Assembly: GCA_030596245.1 (NCBI GenBank)
Contig: JAUVKN010000192.1
Coordinates: forward strand, 1 to 8,085
Direction of reading: 5' to 3'
DNA length: 8,085 nucleotides
DNA from: Bacteroidia bacterium
Lineage (GTDB): Bacteria; Bacteroidota; Bacteroidia; Bacteroidales; GCA-2748055
Shown here: positions 1 through 6,982 of the stretch, in pieces
Numbering within the stretch: position 1 is the stretch's first letter
Layout: each line of letters starts with the position of its first letter
Made by a program: the position numbers and the translations under genes
Notes under the pieces: model-generated
Databases searched by the model: none
Told to the model about the DNA's origin: nothing
Seen by the model: the letters and a program-made list of their open reading frames with translations, nothing else

Positions 1-9
1 AGGAGGCTG

Positions 10-50
10 TCAGGAATAGCTTCTTGTAGTTCTTGGTTTGTGATTCCTGA
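10..50. repeat. Inverted repeat with 8-base arms
   Basis: TCAGGAAT at 10-17 is perfectly complementary to ATTCCTGA at 43-50, with a 25-base loop. It lies beyond the original end of the DUF1080 gene and could be part of a transcript end. There is no T-run beside it and the loop is long, so it does not look like a standard intrinsic terminator. It may be chance. Nothing else recognisable was seen in positions 1-105. Confidence 0.2.
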
Positions 51-105
51 TTGATGTGATGAAATGGAAGCCACGGGTGACTTATTGATTATAAAGGTTC
101 ACCAA

Positions 106-841
106 CTATAATTCCCGTATTTTGATATTCCTGAACCAGACAGGATATCCGTGATCCTGAAGGCCGATATAACCCTCTTTGGAGACACCTTCTAAAACCA
201 GGGAATTTTTTGAATTTGCTATTGGCAATTAGTTCATCCCACTCAGGAGTCCACAATTAATACTCAACAACCTTTACCCCGTTCTGAGTGTGAGTGACCA
301 ACCCGTTTTGCACAAGAATTACAATGGTATTCCACTGGCCGGCAGGATTAACAGTTTTTGGATCTGCTGCAATCATATCATACAGTGAACCTGCAAGGTG
401 GCTCGCTACTTTATTGTCGGTGGCGTCCACATTGTCGAGCACCTGAACCTCCGGTGCTGCATAATAGATTGGTTTACCAGGCACTTCTCTTACATTAAAG
501 AAGATACCGGAGTTTGCCATCTTACTGGCTTTCCAGTCTATCGACAGTTCAAAGTTTTTAAATTTTTTATCGCCGAATAGGATATCTCCGTTTGCACCTG
601 AACCGGGTTTTTTACCCTCACCGGTAAAAACCTTCATGGCATTATCTTCAATCTTCCAGTTTTTCGGCATTTCAGTTCCGTTACATTGCCTCCATCCTGA
701 AAAATCGGTTCCGTTGAACAGGAGTACCCAACCATTTTTTTTCTCTTTTTTGGTGAGTTTGTTTACACCCTGACCAAAGGCCGGGAGCATCATAAGCATT
801 GCTGCTGCACATGTTAATGATACAATGATGTTTCTTTTCAT
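106..841 (-). pseudogene. DUF1080 / 3-keto-disaccharide hydrolase family secreted protein, broken by a nonsense codon and a frameshift
   Basis: The intact part (841 down to 257) encodes 194 residues. A signal peptide of about 24 residues (basic MKRN, hydrophobic core, AFGQ) precedes a DUF1080 (PF06439) concanavalin-like fold. Family hallmarks are LLFNGTDFSGWR (about 40-51), NWKIEDNAMKV, FKNFELSIDWK, NSGIFFNVRE and APEVQVLDN. Members are exported enzymes or binding proteins acting on glycans or 3-keto-glycosides; the substrate here is unknown. The frame ends at TAA (257-259) after NGVKVVEY, where the family normally continues. Below the stop the same frame reads LWTPEWDELIANSKFKKFPG. After one extra base (or two lost) near 190-199 another frame gives GVSKEGYIGLQDHGYPVWFR and NIKIREL, ending with TAG at 106-108. 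That is the usual family C-terminus, and the restored length of about 245 codons is normal. The TAA is one substitution from GAA, CAA or AAA. Family assignment is firm. Whether the breaks are real decay or sequence errors cannot be told here; a truncated product from 257-841 would lack its last strands. Confidence 0.85.
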
Positions 842-853
842 ACGATGAATTTT

Positions 854-882
854 AGTATAAAGATTTGAAGAAAATTAGTCAA
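854..882 (-). promoter_or_regulatory. Possible sigma70-like promoter for the DUF1080 gene
   Basis: On the minus strand TTGACT (882-877) and TATACT (859-854) are separated by exactly 17 bases, matching the classical -35/-10 layout. The start codon is at 841, so the leader would be under 10 bases. Bacteroidota housekeeping promoters usually use a TTTG (-33) and TAnnTTTG (-7) pattern, which is not seen here. The fit may therefore be a coincidence of AT-rich DNA. Confidence 0.3.
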
Positions 883-1232
883 AAAATTTCATTCCTCAAT
901 TCTTCGTTCTATTGCATTGCTTTGTTTTTCATTCCCAGTCCATCATAGCAGATTTCTAATGAAGGAAATATTCTTAAATCATCCTGATATTCCAGGAAGA
1001 TGGAAATACTGATGTTTAAAGCGGACCCTATCACATATCCGCAATTTAATGCTGATATTTAGACAACAAAACAAACAATCCTGAAAACACATATCTAATG
1101 GGAATTACTATGCAAACTGGAATTACAAAAGTGGCAGTTTTGGATTGGTGGAAGGAGACGGAACACCAAAGAAGGAGTTAATACGTATTGTTTCCGGGAA
1201 ATAATCAGCCCGAACTTGATTTTTTTAAATAA

Positions 1233-1352
1233 GGCGGGTGGAAAACTAAGGCATTTACTGCGACTAAGGGTACAAAAGGAGATTGTTGTGTGTATTGTTC
1301 CTATGGTTCTGAAAGGTGCCCTCCTGAACAATTAAACAGCAAGTGTTGTTAA
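1233..1352 (+). pseudogene. Start-less cysteine-rich tail, possible relic of a metal-related gene
   Basis: This frame reads GGWKTKAFTATKGTKG, then DCCVYCSYGSERCPP, then EQLNSKCC and a TAA at 1350-1352. Six cysteines fall within the last 23 residues, in a CC..C......CPP.......CC pattern that is unlikely in random non-coding DNA. The frame is closed upstream by TAA at 1230-1232 and has no ATG. The preceding frame (about 1085-1204) is open and ends in KKELIRIVSGK, but it also has no ATG, so a decayed gene spanning both is possible. The tail resembles cysteine-rich ends of small Bacteroidota proteins linked to metal or mercury transport. That is an impression, not an identification. Its position just before a copper-efflux operon fits a metal role. 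It could also be chance, or a piece brought in by rearrangement. Confidence 0.3.
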
Positions 1353-1368
1353 ATCATTGTGATAAAAT

Positions 1369-1381
1369 ACGATTATATCGT
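1369..1381. promoter_or_regulatory. Short dyad ACGAT-tat-ATCGT upstream of the efflux operon
   Basis: The 13-base perfect inverted repeat has 5-base arms and a 3-base centre, and lies 29 bases before the HYC_CC_PP start codon. That is where an operator for a metal-responsive dimeric regulator would be expected. No regulator gene is in the window to pair it with. Short dyads arise often in AT-rich DNA, so this is only a candidate. Confidence 0.25.
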
Positions 1382-1382
1382 T

Positions 1383-1396
1383 TAATTTGTACTTTG
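1383..1396 (+). promoter_or_regulatory. Weak candidate -7 region for the efflux operon
   Basis: Two overlapping-type matches, TAATTTG (1383-1389) and TACTTTG (1390-1396), each one base shorter than the Bacteroidota -7 consensus TAnnTTTG, sit 15-28 bases before the first start codon of the operon. A TTG at 1357-1359 could be part of a -33 element for the first, but the spacing (23 bases) is slightly long. They are next to the dyad at 1369-1381, so a repressor bound there could block them. Confidence 0.2.
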
Positions 1397-1410
1397 TGAG
1401 CGATAAATGA

Positions 1411-1827
1411 ATGTTTAGGAAGGTCTTACATATCATCACTGCAGGGTTGATCCTTATCTCTATCACGGGATTTACGATCAATATGCACTATTGTCATGAT
1501 CAATTAATAGATATTGCTCTCTTCTCCCCGGCTCAGAGTTGTTGTGCTACAGGCGATGAAGGATCTTGCCATGCAGAGGGTGATATAACCAAAATGAACC
1601 ATTGTAAAGATGAGTCTCTTGAGGTGGGATCCACAGATGATTATGTGGCCACCTCTTTTACATTTAGTTTTGAGAATGACCTCAGCATCGATTTACTGAT
1701 TTCAGCCACCATACTTTATAATTTTCAGGGTCCTGACAATATCCGTGCTCAGGAGCCACCCTGGCATAAGGAACCATCACCCTATCAAGAGGTGGTTCTC
1801 TCTCAAATCCAGTCTTTTCTGATTTAG
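1411..1827 (+). CDS. HYC_CC_PP family small cysteine-rich protein
   Basis: The product has 138 residues. A hydrophobic N-terminus (about 5-24) after basic MFRK looks like a signal peptide or membrane anchor, so the rest should be periplasmic. The three motifs that name the family are present: HYC (26-28), CC (44-45) and PP (116-117). Two more cysteines (C53, C65) and His54 and His64 follow in GSCH and MNHC, giving five cysteines and a plausible thiol/imidazole metal site. A DESLEVGSTDDY stretch and a C-terminal QSFLI also fit the family as I know it. Family members are often next to CusA-type efflux genes in Bacteroidota, as here, but their biochemical role is not established. Binding or handing over periplasmic Cu(I)/Ag(I) is my inference. 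The start is chosen because it gives the complete export signal; no Shine-Dalgarno is visible. It is first in the operon, 105 bases before cusA. Confidence 0.82.
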   Translation: MFRKVLHIITAGLILISITGFTINMHYCHDQLIDIALFSPAQSCCATGDEGSCHAEGDITKMNHCKDESLEVGSTDDYVATSFTFSFENDLSIDLLISATILYNFQGPDNIRAQEPPWHKEPSPYQEVVLSQIQSFLI

Positions 1828-1848
1828 CATTTCCAAGAGAATTATTGA

Positions 1849-1894
1849 GGCATTGCACAATTGTGTGATGTGTCGGCATTGCATATGATGCAAT
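1849..1894. promoter_or_regulatory. Tandem dyads in the gap before cusA
   Basis: The direct repeat GGCATTGCA occurs at 1849-1857 and 1875-1883, offset 26 bases. Each copy runs into a perfect inverted repeat: CACAATTGTG (1856-1865) and ATTGCAT-ATG-ATGCAAT (1878-1894). The dyad centres are about 25.5 bases apart, near two and a half helical turns. This could be a paired operator, or RNA hairpins that tune expression between the small protein and the pump. No T-run follows, so it is not a typical terminator. The function is unproven. Confidence 0.4.
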
Positions 1895-1932
1895 TGAATA
1901 ATTGATCCGTTAGCATTTAATTTTCTTGAGTC

Positions 1933-4900
1933 ATGTTAAATAAAATAATCAGGTTCTTCCTCGAGAACAAACTGGTGACCATTTTAGTGCTGCTGATATT
2001 TATCGGTTGGGGTGTGGTTACAGCTCCCTTTGATTGGGAAACCGGAATTTTCCCAAGGGATCCGGTTCCGGTGGATGCCATTCCGGATATCGGAGAGAAC
2101 CAACAAATTGTATATACCGAGTGGCCGGGCCGGTCACCCCAGGATATAGAAGATCAGATATCTTATCCCCTGACAACTTCATTACTGGGCATACCAGGGG
2201 TAAAAGCCATTCGCAGTAACTCCATATTCGGAGTATCAAGCATCTATATCATTTTCGAAGAGGAGGTGGAATTCTATTGGAGTCGGACAAGAATCTTGGA
2301 GAAGTTGAATTCACTACCAACAGGAACGCTTCCTGATGATGTAACTCCTGCCCTGGGTCCTGATGCTACGGCCCTCGGACAAATCTATTGGTATACCCTG
2401 GAGGGACGCGACAATGACGGGAATCCATCCGGAGGTTGGGACCCTCAGGAGTTACGTACGATCCAGGATTTTTATGTGCGGTATTCATTAACCTCAGCCC
2501 AGGGGGTAGCGGAGGTGGCAAGTATCGGTGGATTTTTGAAAGAATATCAGGTGGATATTGATCCAAACGCCATGAGGGCTCATGGTGTAAATGTAACCCA
2601 GATCATGGCAGCAGTCAGGAATAGCAACAGGGACATTGGTGCGCGTACCATTGAATTTAACCGGGTCGAATACCTGGTCCGTGCACTGGGGTATATCAAA
2701 AGCCTTGAGGATCTCGAAAAAAGTGTAGTAGCTGTTAGAAACAATGTCCCTATCCGGCTCAAAGATGTGGCGAGGGTAAATTATGGACCTGCCACCCGTC
2801 GGGGAGGATTGGACAAGGGTGGTTCCGAAGCGGTCGGGGGAGTAGTAGTAGCAAGGTATGGCGCCAATCCGCTTCACACCATAGATAATTTAAAAACAAA
2901 AATTGACGAAATTTCTCCCGGACTTCCTTCAAAAATCCTTGATGATGGTACGGTATCCAAGGTGACCATCGTTCCGTTTTATGACCGTACCGGATTGATC
3001 AAGGAGACGTTGGGCACCCTGGAAGAGGCCATCTCTCTGGAATTGCTGATAAGCATCCTTGTGGTAATTGTGCTAATGTTGAATCTAAGGGCATCCTTCC
3101 TTATTTCCAGCCTCTTACCCATAGGGGTATTGATCACATTTATTACCATGCGCAAATTTGGAGTGGATGCTAATGTTGTAGCGCTATCCGGGATTGCCAT
3201 ATCCATTGGAGTAATGGTAGATGTGGGGGTGGTCTTTACAGAAAACATTATACGACATCTGGAGGATCCGAAAAATATAGCTGCCCGTGGGAAGAGACTG
3301 TTAAATGTGGTGTATGGTGCCACCACTGAAGTGGCCGGGGCAGTGATCACAGCAATCTCTACCACCATTGTAAGCTTTCTGCCTGTTTTCGCCATGGAGG
3401 CTGCTGAGGGTAAATTGTTTAAACCGCTTGCGTTTACCAAGACCTTCACCATGCTATCGGCCCTGATCATTGGATTGATCATTATCCCGACCCTTGCACA
3501 CATGGTTTTTTCCATCCGGCTGGACAAAAACAGGTATAAGAAAATCTTAAACATGGTGATGGCGGTTGCAGGCCTGGTTATTACAATTGTGACCGGGTAT
3601 TATATCGCATTCGCCCTAACGGTTTATGGTATGAATGCCTATTTTAGTGACAGGTGGCCCGAGTCCAGAAAGTCGTGGGTGAACATCATCAATATCGCTA
3701 TTACTGGCGTCATTATTGTTTTCTTTCTTGCCAAAGCCTGGATGCCGCTGGGAGCCCAAAACTCTACATTTGTCAATTTCCTGTTTGTGATTGCCATTGT
3801 GGTGGGAGTGTTAGGTACACTCTCCACAGTGGTGGTTTTTTATTCCCGAATATTGAGGTGGGCTTTAAACAACAGGTGGAAATTTCTGGCAGCTCCTATT
3901 CTGATTGTACTATTTGGGATTACAGCGTGGCAGGGATTCAATACGATCTTTGGATTTATGCCACGTTTTGTAAAACAATCCGGAATCTATCAAAAAATGG
4001 ATGCCTCATTGCCCGGAATGGGAAAAGAATTTATGCCTTCCCTGGATGAAGGGTCATTCCTTCTGATGCCAACAACCATGCCACATTCCGGGATTCAGGA
4101 AAACTTGGAGGTGATCCGGATCCTGGATAAAAGGGTCAATGCGATTCCCGAGGTGGAGAACGTAGTAGGTAAATGGGGGCGTGTTAATTCGGCTCTGGAT
4201 CCCGCACCAACCTCCATGTATGAAAATGTGATCAATTACAAACCGGAATACATCCTCAATGAAAAGGGTCACCGCATGCGGTTTAAGGTGGATAAACAGG
4301 GGGCCTACGAATTGGCAGATGGCAATACTTACGATCCGGCTGAGCAGGAATTTATGCTCATCGAAAAGGAGACCCTTATTGAGGACAAAAATGGTGAGTA
4401 CTTCCGGCAGTGGCGGGAGGAGATCAAATCACCCAATGATATCTGGGATGAGATTATTCGGCAGGCCACCATACCAGGTCTTACATCAGCCCCAAAATTG
4501 CAGCCCATTTCAACCAGGCTGGTGATGCTGCAAACCGGGATGCGTGCCCCCATGGGGATAAAAGTTTTTGGCCCTGACCTGGAGAGTATTGAAAGGGTTG
4601 GGCTCGAACTGGAACAGTACCTGAGAGAGGTTGAGGGGGTTTCGCCCATGTCCGTATTTGCTGACAGGGTAGTGGGGAAGCCTTATCTTGAAATGGAAAT
4701 CGACCGTGACGCCATTGCCCGGTATGGTCTGAGTGTCCAACACCTTCAAAACATACTGAGTGGCGCTGTGGGAGGTATGAAATTAACAACCACGGTGGAA
4801 GGGAGGGAACGCTTCCCGGTGCGTATGAGATATGCACGTGAGTACAGGGATAGTCCGGAAGATCTCAAAAACATCCTTATTCATACTCCGGCAGGAGCCC

Positions 4901-5739
4901 AGATTCCCCTTGGAGATTTGGTGACCATTGATTATGTGCGCGGACCGCAAATGATCAAAAGTGAGAATACCTTTCTGGTTGCCTATGTGATCTTTGACAA
5001 AAAGGAAGGGTACGCAGAAGTCGATGTGGTTGAAAATGCGCAGGATCATCTGAACAGTTTGATGGAATCGGGTCTGTTTGAGTTACCGGCAGGTGTTAGC
5101 TATGTTTTTACAGGAAACTATGAAAACCAGATCCGAGCCACCAAACGACTCATGATCGTGGTGCCCATATCACTTATTATCATCTTTCTGATTCTCTATT
5201 TCCAGTTCAGGTCGGTTATATCAACCTCACTGATCTTTACGGGAATTATCGTCGCCGTTTCAGGTGGATTTATCATGTTATGGCTTTACGGGCAACCATG
5301 GTTTATGAATGGCAATCTGGCGGGCATTGGCCTGAGAGATCTGTTCCAGGTGCATGCGATAAACATCAGTGTAGCCGTTTGGGTAGGTTTTATTGCCCTG
5401 TTTGGCATTGCCACCGATGACGGGGTACTTATCAGCACATACATCAAACAGTTAATGGAAAAAAGTAATCCAGAAACGGTGGATGAGATCCGGTCAGTTA
5501 TTTTGGAGGCCGGCTCAAAAAGGGTGCGTCCGGCCATGATGACCACCGCTACTACCATTATTGCTTTACTTCCTGTACTGACTTCTACCGGGAAGGGGTC
5601 GGATATCATGGTACCGATGGCCATCCCATTGTTTGGAGGAATGGCCATTGAGGTACTTACCATGTTCGTTGTGCCTGTGGTCTATAGTATGTGGCAGGAG
5701 CGGAGAATCAAACGGGAATTAAAAAACCTAACAGCATAA
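1933..5739 (+). CDS. cusA: CusA-type heavy-metal efflux RND permease, Cu(I)/Ag(I) class
   Basis: This inner-membrane, proton-driven trimeric pump of the HME-RND family expels metal through a tripartite complex. TM1 is at about 8-30, followed by the porter-domain hallmarks PDIGENQQ and TEWPGRSPQDIE. The TM4 relay motif is AISIGVMVD430VGVVFTE437N, which lacks the DFG of CzcA-type pumps. By motif alignment with E. coli CusA, the copper/silver site is complete: M712 with E706 (DEGSFLLM), M762 with D756 and E764 (DPAPTSMYE), and M865 with R862 (RLVM), matching M573, M623 and M672. It has 1268 residues against about 1047 in E. coli. Extra parts are a hydrophobic block between TM6 and TM7 (about 538-640), a hydrophilic periplasmic stretch (about 775-835) and roughly 20 residues near 1121-1142. 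Relay positions differ: D1162/D1163 replace E939 and A1201 replaces K984. The next gene starts 4 bases after the stop. The role is very likely; substrate is inferred from the triad. Confidence 0.95.
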   Translation: MLNKIIRFFLENKLVTILVLLIFIGWGVVTAPFDWETGIFPRDPVPVDAIPDIGENQQIVYTEWPGRSPQDIEDQISYPLTTSLLGIPGVKAIRSNSIFGVSSIYIIFEEEVEFYWSRTRILEKLNSLPTGTLPDDVTPALGPDATALGQIYWYTLEGRDNDGNPSGGWDPQELRTIQDFYVRYSLTSAQGVAEVASIGGFLKEYQVDIDPNAMRAHGVNVTQIMAAVRNSNRDIGARTIEFNRVEYLVRALGYIKSLEDLEKSVVAVRNNVPIRLKDVARVNYGPATRRGGLDKGGSEAVGGVVVARYGANPLHTIDNLKTKIDEISPGLPSKILDDGTVSKVTIVPFYDRTGLIKETLGTLEEAISLELLISILVVIVLMLNLRASFLISSLLPIGVLITFITMRKFGVDANVVALSGIAISIGVMVDVGVVFTENIIRHLEDPKNIAARGKRLLNVVYGATTEVAGAVITAISTTIVSFLPVFAMEAAEGKLFKPLAFTKTFTMLSALIIGLIIIPTLAHMVFSIRLDKNRYKKILNMVMAVAGLVITIVTGYYIAFALTVYGMNAYFSDRWPESRKSWVNIINIAITGVIIVFFLAKAWMPLGAQNSTFVNFLFVIAIVVGVLGTLSTVVVFYSRILRWALNNRWKFLAAPILIVLFGITAWQGFNTIFGFMPRFVKQSGIYQKMDASLPGMGKEFMPSLDEGSFLLMPTTMPHSGIQENLEVIRILDKRVNAIPEVENVVGKWGRVNSALDPAPTSMYENVINYKPEYILNEKGHRMRFKVDKQGAYELADGNTYDPAEQEFMLIEKETLIEDKNGEYFRQWREEIKSPNDIWDEIIRQATIPGLTSAPKLQPISTRLVMLQTGMRAPMGIKVFGPDLESIERVGLELEQYLREVEGVSPMSVFADRVVGKPYLEMEIDRDAIARYGLSVQHLQNILSGAVGGMKLTTTVEGRERFPVRMRYAREYRDSPEDLKNILIHTPAGAQIPLGDLVTIDYVRGPQMIKSENTFLVAYVIFDKKEGYAEVDVVENAQDHLNSLMESGLFELPAGVSYVFTGNYENQIRATKRLMIVVPISLIIIFLILYFQFRSVISTSLIFTGIIVAVSGGFIMLWLYGQPWFMNGNLAGIGLRDLFQVHAINISVAVWVGFIALFGIATDDGVLISTYIKQLMEKSNPETVDEIRSVILEAGSKRVRPAMMTTATTIIALLPVLTSTGKGSDIMVPMAIPLFGGMAIEVLTMFVVPVVYSMWQERRIKRELKNLTA

Positions 5740-5743
5740 AATC

Positions 5744-6982
5744 ATGAAGAGATACAAATATATTATTGGAGCCTGTTTAATGCTGTTTTTTACCACAGCC
5801 TCAGCCCAGGAGGAGCTTATGGGTTATCTGCAAACAGCCGCAGAAAACAATCCCGGATTAAAGGCCAGGTTTAATGAGTACATGGCCGCACTAGAAATTG
5901 CGCCTCAGGTGAGTTCCCTGCCCGATCCACAGATTGCTTTAGCTTATTTCATCAGGCCGGTGGAAACAAAGATAGGTCCTCAGCAATTCAAAATGTCAAC
6001 CTCTCAGATGTTTCCATGGTTTGGAACATTAAAGGCAAAAGAGAATGTGGCCATTCAATCAGCCATGGCAAAGTACGAGGTATTCCTTGAAGCCAAATCG
6101 AAGCTGTTCCACGAAGTAAGATCGATTTACTATAACCTCTATTTCAACCATAAGGCCATCGAAATAACCAGGGACAACCTGACCATACTGGCAACCTTTC
6201 AGAAAATGGCCGCGATCAAAGTGGAAGCAGGAAAAGTCTCTGCCGTGGATGAGTACCGGATTCAAATGGAAATCGGGGACCTGGAGAATCAACTGGCTTT
6301 GCTGGTGGATGAACAACATCTGCTTAAAGTGATGTTCAATAACCTCCTCAACGTGGACCCGGTTAACCAGGTGAATACTCCCGCTACTTTGTGGACAGCA
6401 GATATTGCTTTTGAAAAAGAGCAGGTACTGGACTCCATTCGTTCCAAAAATCACCAGATCCTTACCATCTCATTGCAGCAGGATGCGCTCAGCTACAGGA
6501 AGGAGCTGGCCCGGAAACTGGGCAAACCTGCTTTTTCTGTAGGGCTTGATTATATGATAATAGGGAAGGGACCCGATAATCTGTCAGGCACCGATGCAAT
6601 GATGTTTCCGATGGTGGGCATCACCATCCCCCTGTACCGAAACAAATATGAAGCCATGGTGAACGAAGTGGTATATCTTCAGGAAGCCAGGGAGGCTGAG
6701 AAGTCGGACAAAATAAACCTGCTGGAGACCATTCTGGAAAAGGCATGGAAAGATTACATGGATGCCGGTCGAAGGCTCCATCTATTCATTTCTCAACTGG
6801 GACTGGCGGGACAATCTATAACACTGCTTGAAACGGAATATGCTACGGGCAATAAAAATTTCGAAGAGATGCTGAGGATGGAACGAAAGGTGCTTGAATA
6901 CGGACTGGAACTTGAAAAGGCGAGATCCGATAAACAAGCCGCCATTTCATTTATCAACTATTTAATGGGACAATCATCATGA
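5744..6982 (+). CDS. TolC/CusC-type outer membrane efflux channel
   Basis: The product has 412 residues. It has a signal peptide (MKRYK, hydrophobic core, cleavage likely after TTASA before Q22) and then the outer membrane efflux protein fold (PF02321). This fold makes a trimeric beta barrel plus a long helical tunnel across the periplasm, serving as the exit duct for the CusA-CusB pump. The first repeat shows SSLPDPQ and GPQQFKMSTSQMFPWFGTL, typical of Bacteroidota metal-efflux TolC proteins. Long charged helices follow. The second repeat carries FPMVGITIPLYRNKY (288-302), the usual second strand and turn. C11 lies in the middle of the hydrophobic core, so lipid attachment as in E. coli CusC is unlikely. 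It is slightly shorter than CusC (about 457). It starts 4 bases after cusA and its TGA overlaps the next ATG (ATGA), which indicates translational coupling. Its position in the operon, not its own sequence, points to copper or silver. Confidence 0.92.
   Translation: MKRYKYIIGACLMLFFTTASAQEELMGYLQTAAENNPGLKARFNEYMAALEIAPQVSSLPDPQIALAYFIRPVETKIGPQQFKMSTSQMFPWFGTLKAKENVAIQSAMAKYEVFLEAKSKLFHEVRSIYYNLYFNHKAIEITRDNLTILATFQKMAAIKVEAGKVSAVDEYRIQMEIGDLENQLALLVDEQHLLKVMFNNLLNVDPVNQVNTPATLWTADIAFEKEQVLDSIRSKNHQILTISLQQDALSYRKELARKLGKPAFSVGLDYMIIGKGPDNLSGTDAMMFPMVGITIPLYRNKYEAMVNEVVYLQEAREAEKSDKINLLETILEKAWKDYMDAGRRLHLFISQLGLAGQSITLLETEYATGNKNFEEMLRMERKVLEYGLELEKARSDKQAAISFINYLMGQSS

Larger units (their letters stand above)
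842..1410. other. Divergent intergenic region, 569 bases
   Basis: The region lies between the minus-strand DUF1080 gene and the plus-strand metal-efflux operon. I find no credible intact gene on either strand. Short frames such as the ATG at 1098 (27 codons) have no family features. It holds the possible promoter at 854-882, the start-less cysteine-rich tail at 1233-1352 and the dyad at 1369-1381. About 900-1090 is featureless to my reading. No tRNA-like fold, CRISPR repeat or insertion-sequence end was recognised. Confidence 0.6.

Noticed and set aside
257..259. TAA in the DUF1080 gene as a recoded or read-through codon
   Set aside because: Other genes here end normally at TAA, and a second frame break follows downstream, so recoding alone would not restore the protein.
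1219..1232. T7 run followed by AAAT, resembling a slippery site for programmed frameshifting into the cysteine-rich tail
   Set aside because: The frame entering it has no start codon or recognisable protein, and a -1 slip would lead out of the cysteine-rich frame, so decay explains it better.
1095..1331. 78-codon minus-strand frame in the intergenic region
   Set aside because: It is antisense to the cysteine-rich tail, shows no domain, signal peptide or family pattern, and has no ribosome-binding or operon context.
2494..2877. 127-codon minus-strand frame and other overlapping frames inside cusA
   Set aside because: These are shadow frames of the pump gene with no features of their own. The same holds for the frames at 3654-4049 (+), 4481-4837 (-) and 5286-5663 (-).
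2979..3554. 191-codon minus-strand frame inside cusA
   Set aside because: It lies entirely opposite a strongly recognised RND coding sequence. Its composition (many M, S, T, I) is what the complement of membrane-segment codons gives, and it has no recognisable domain.
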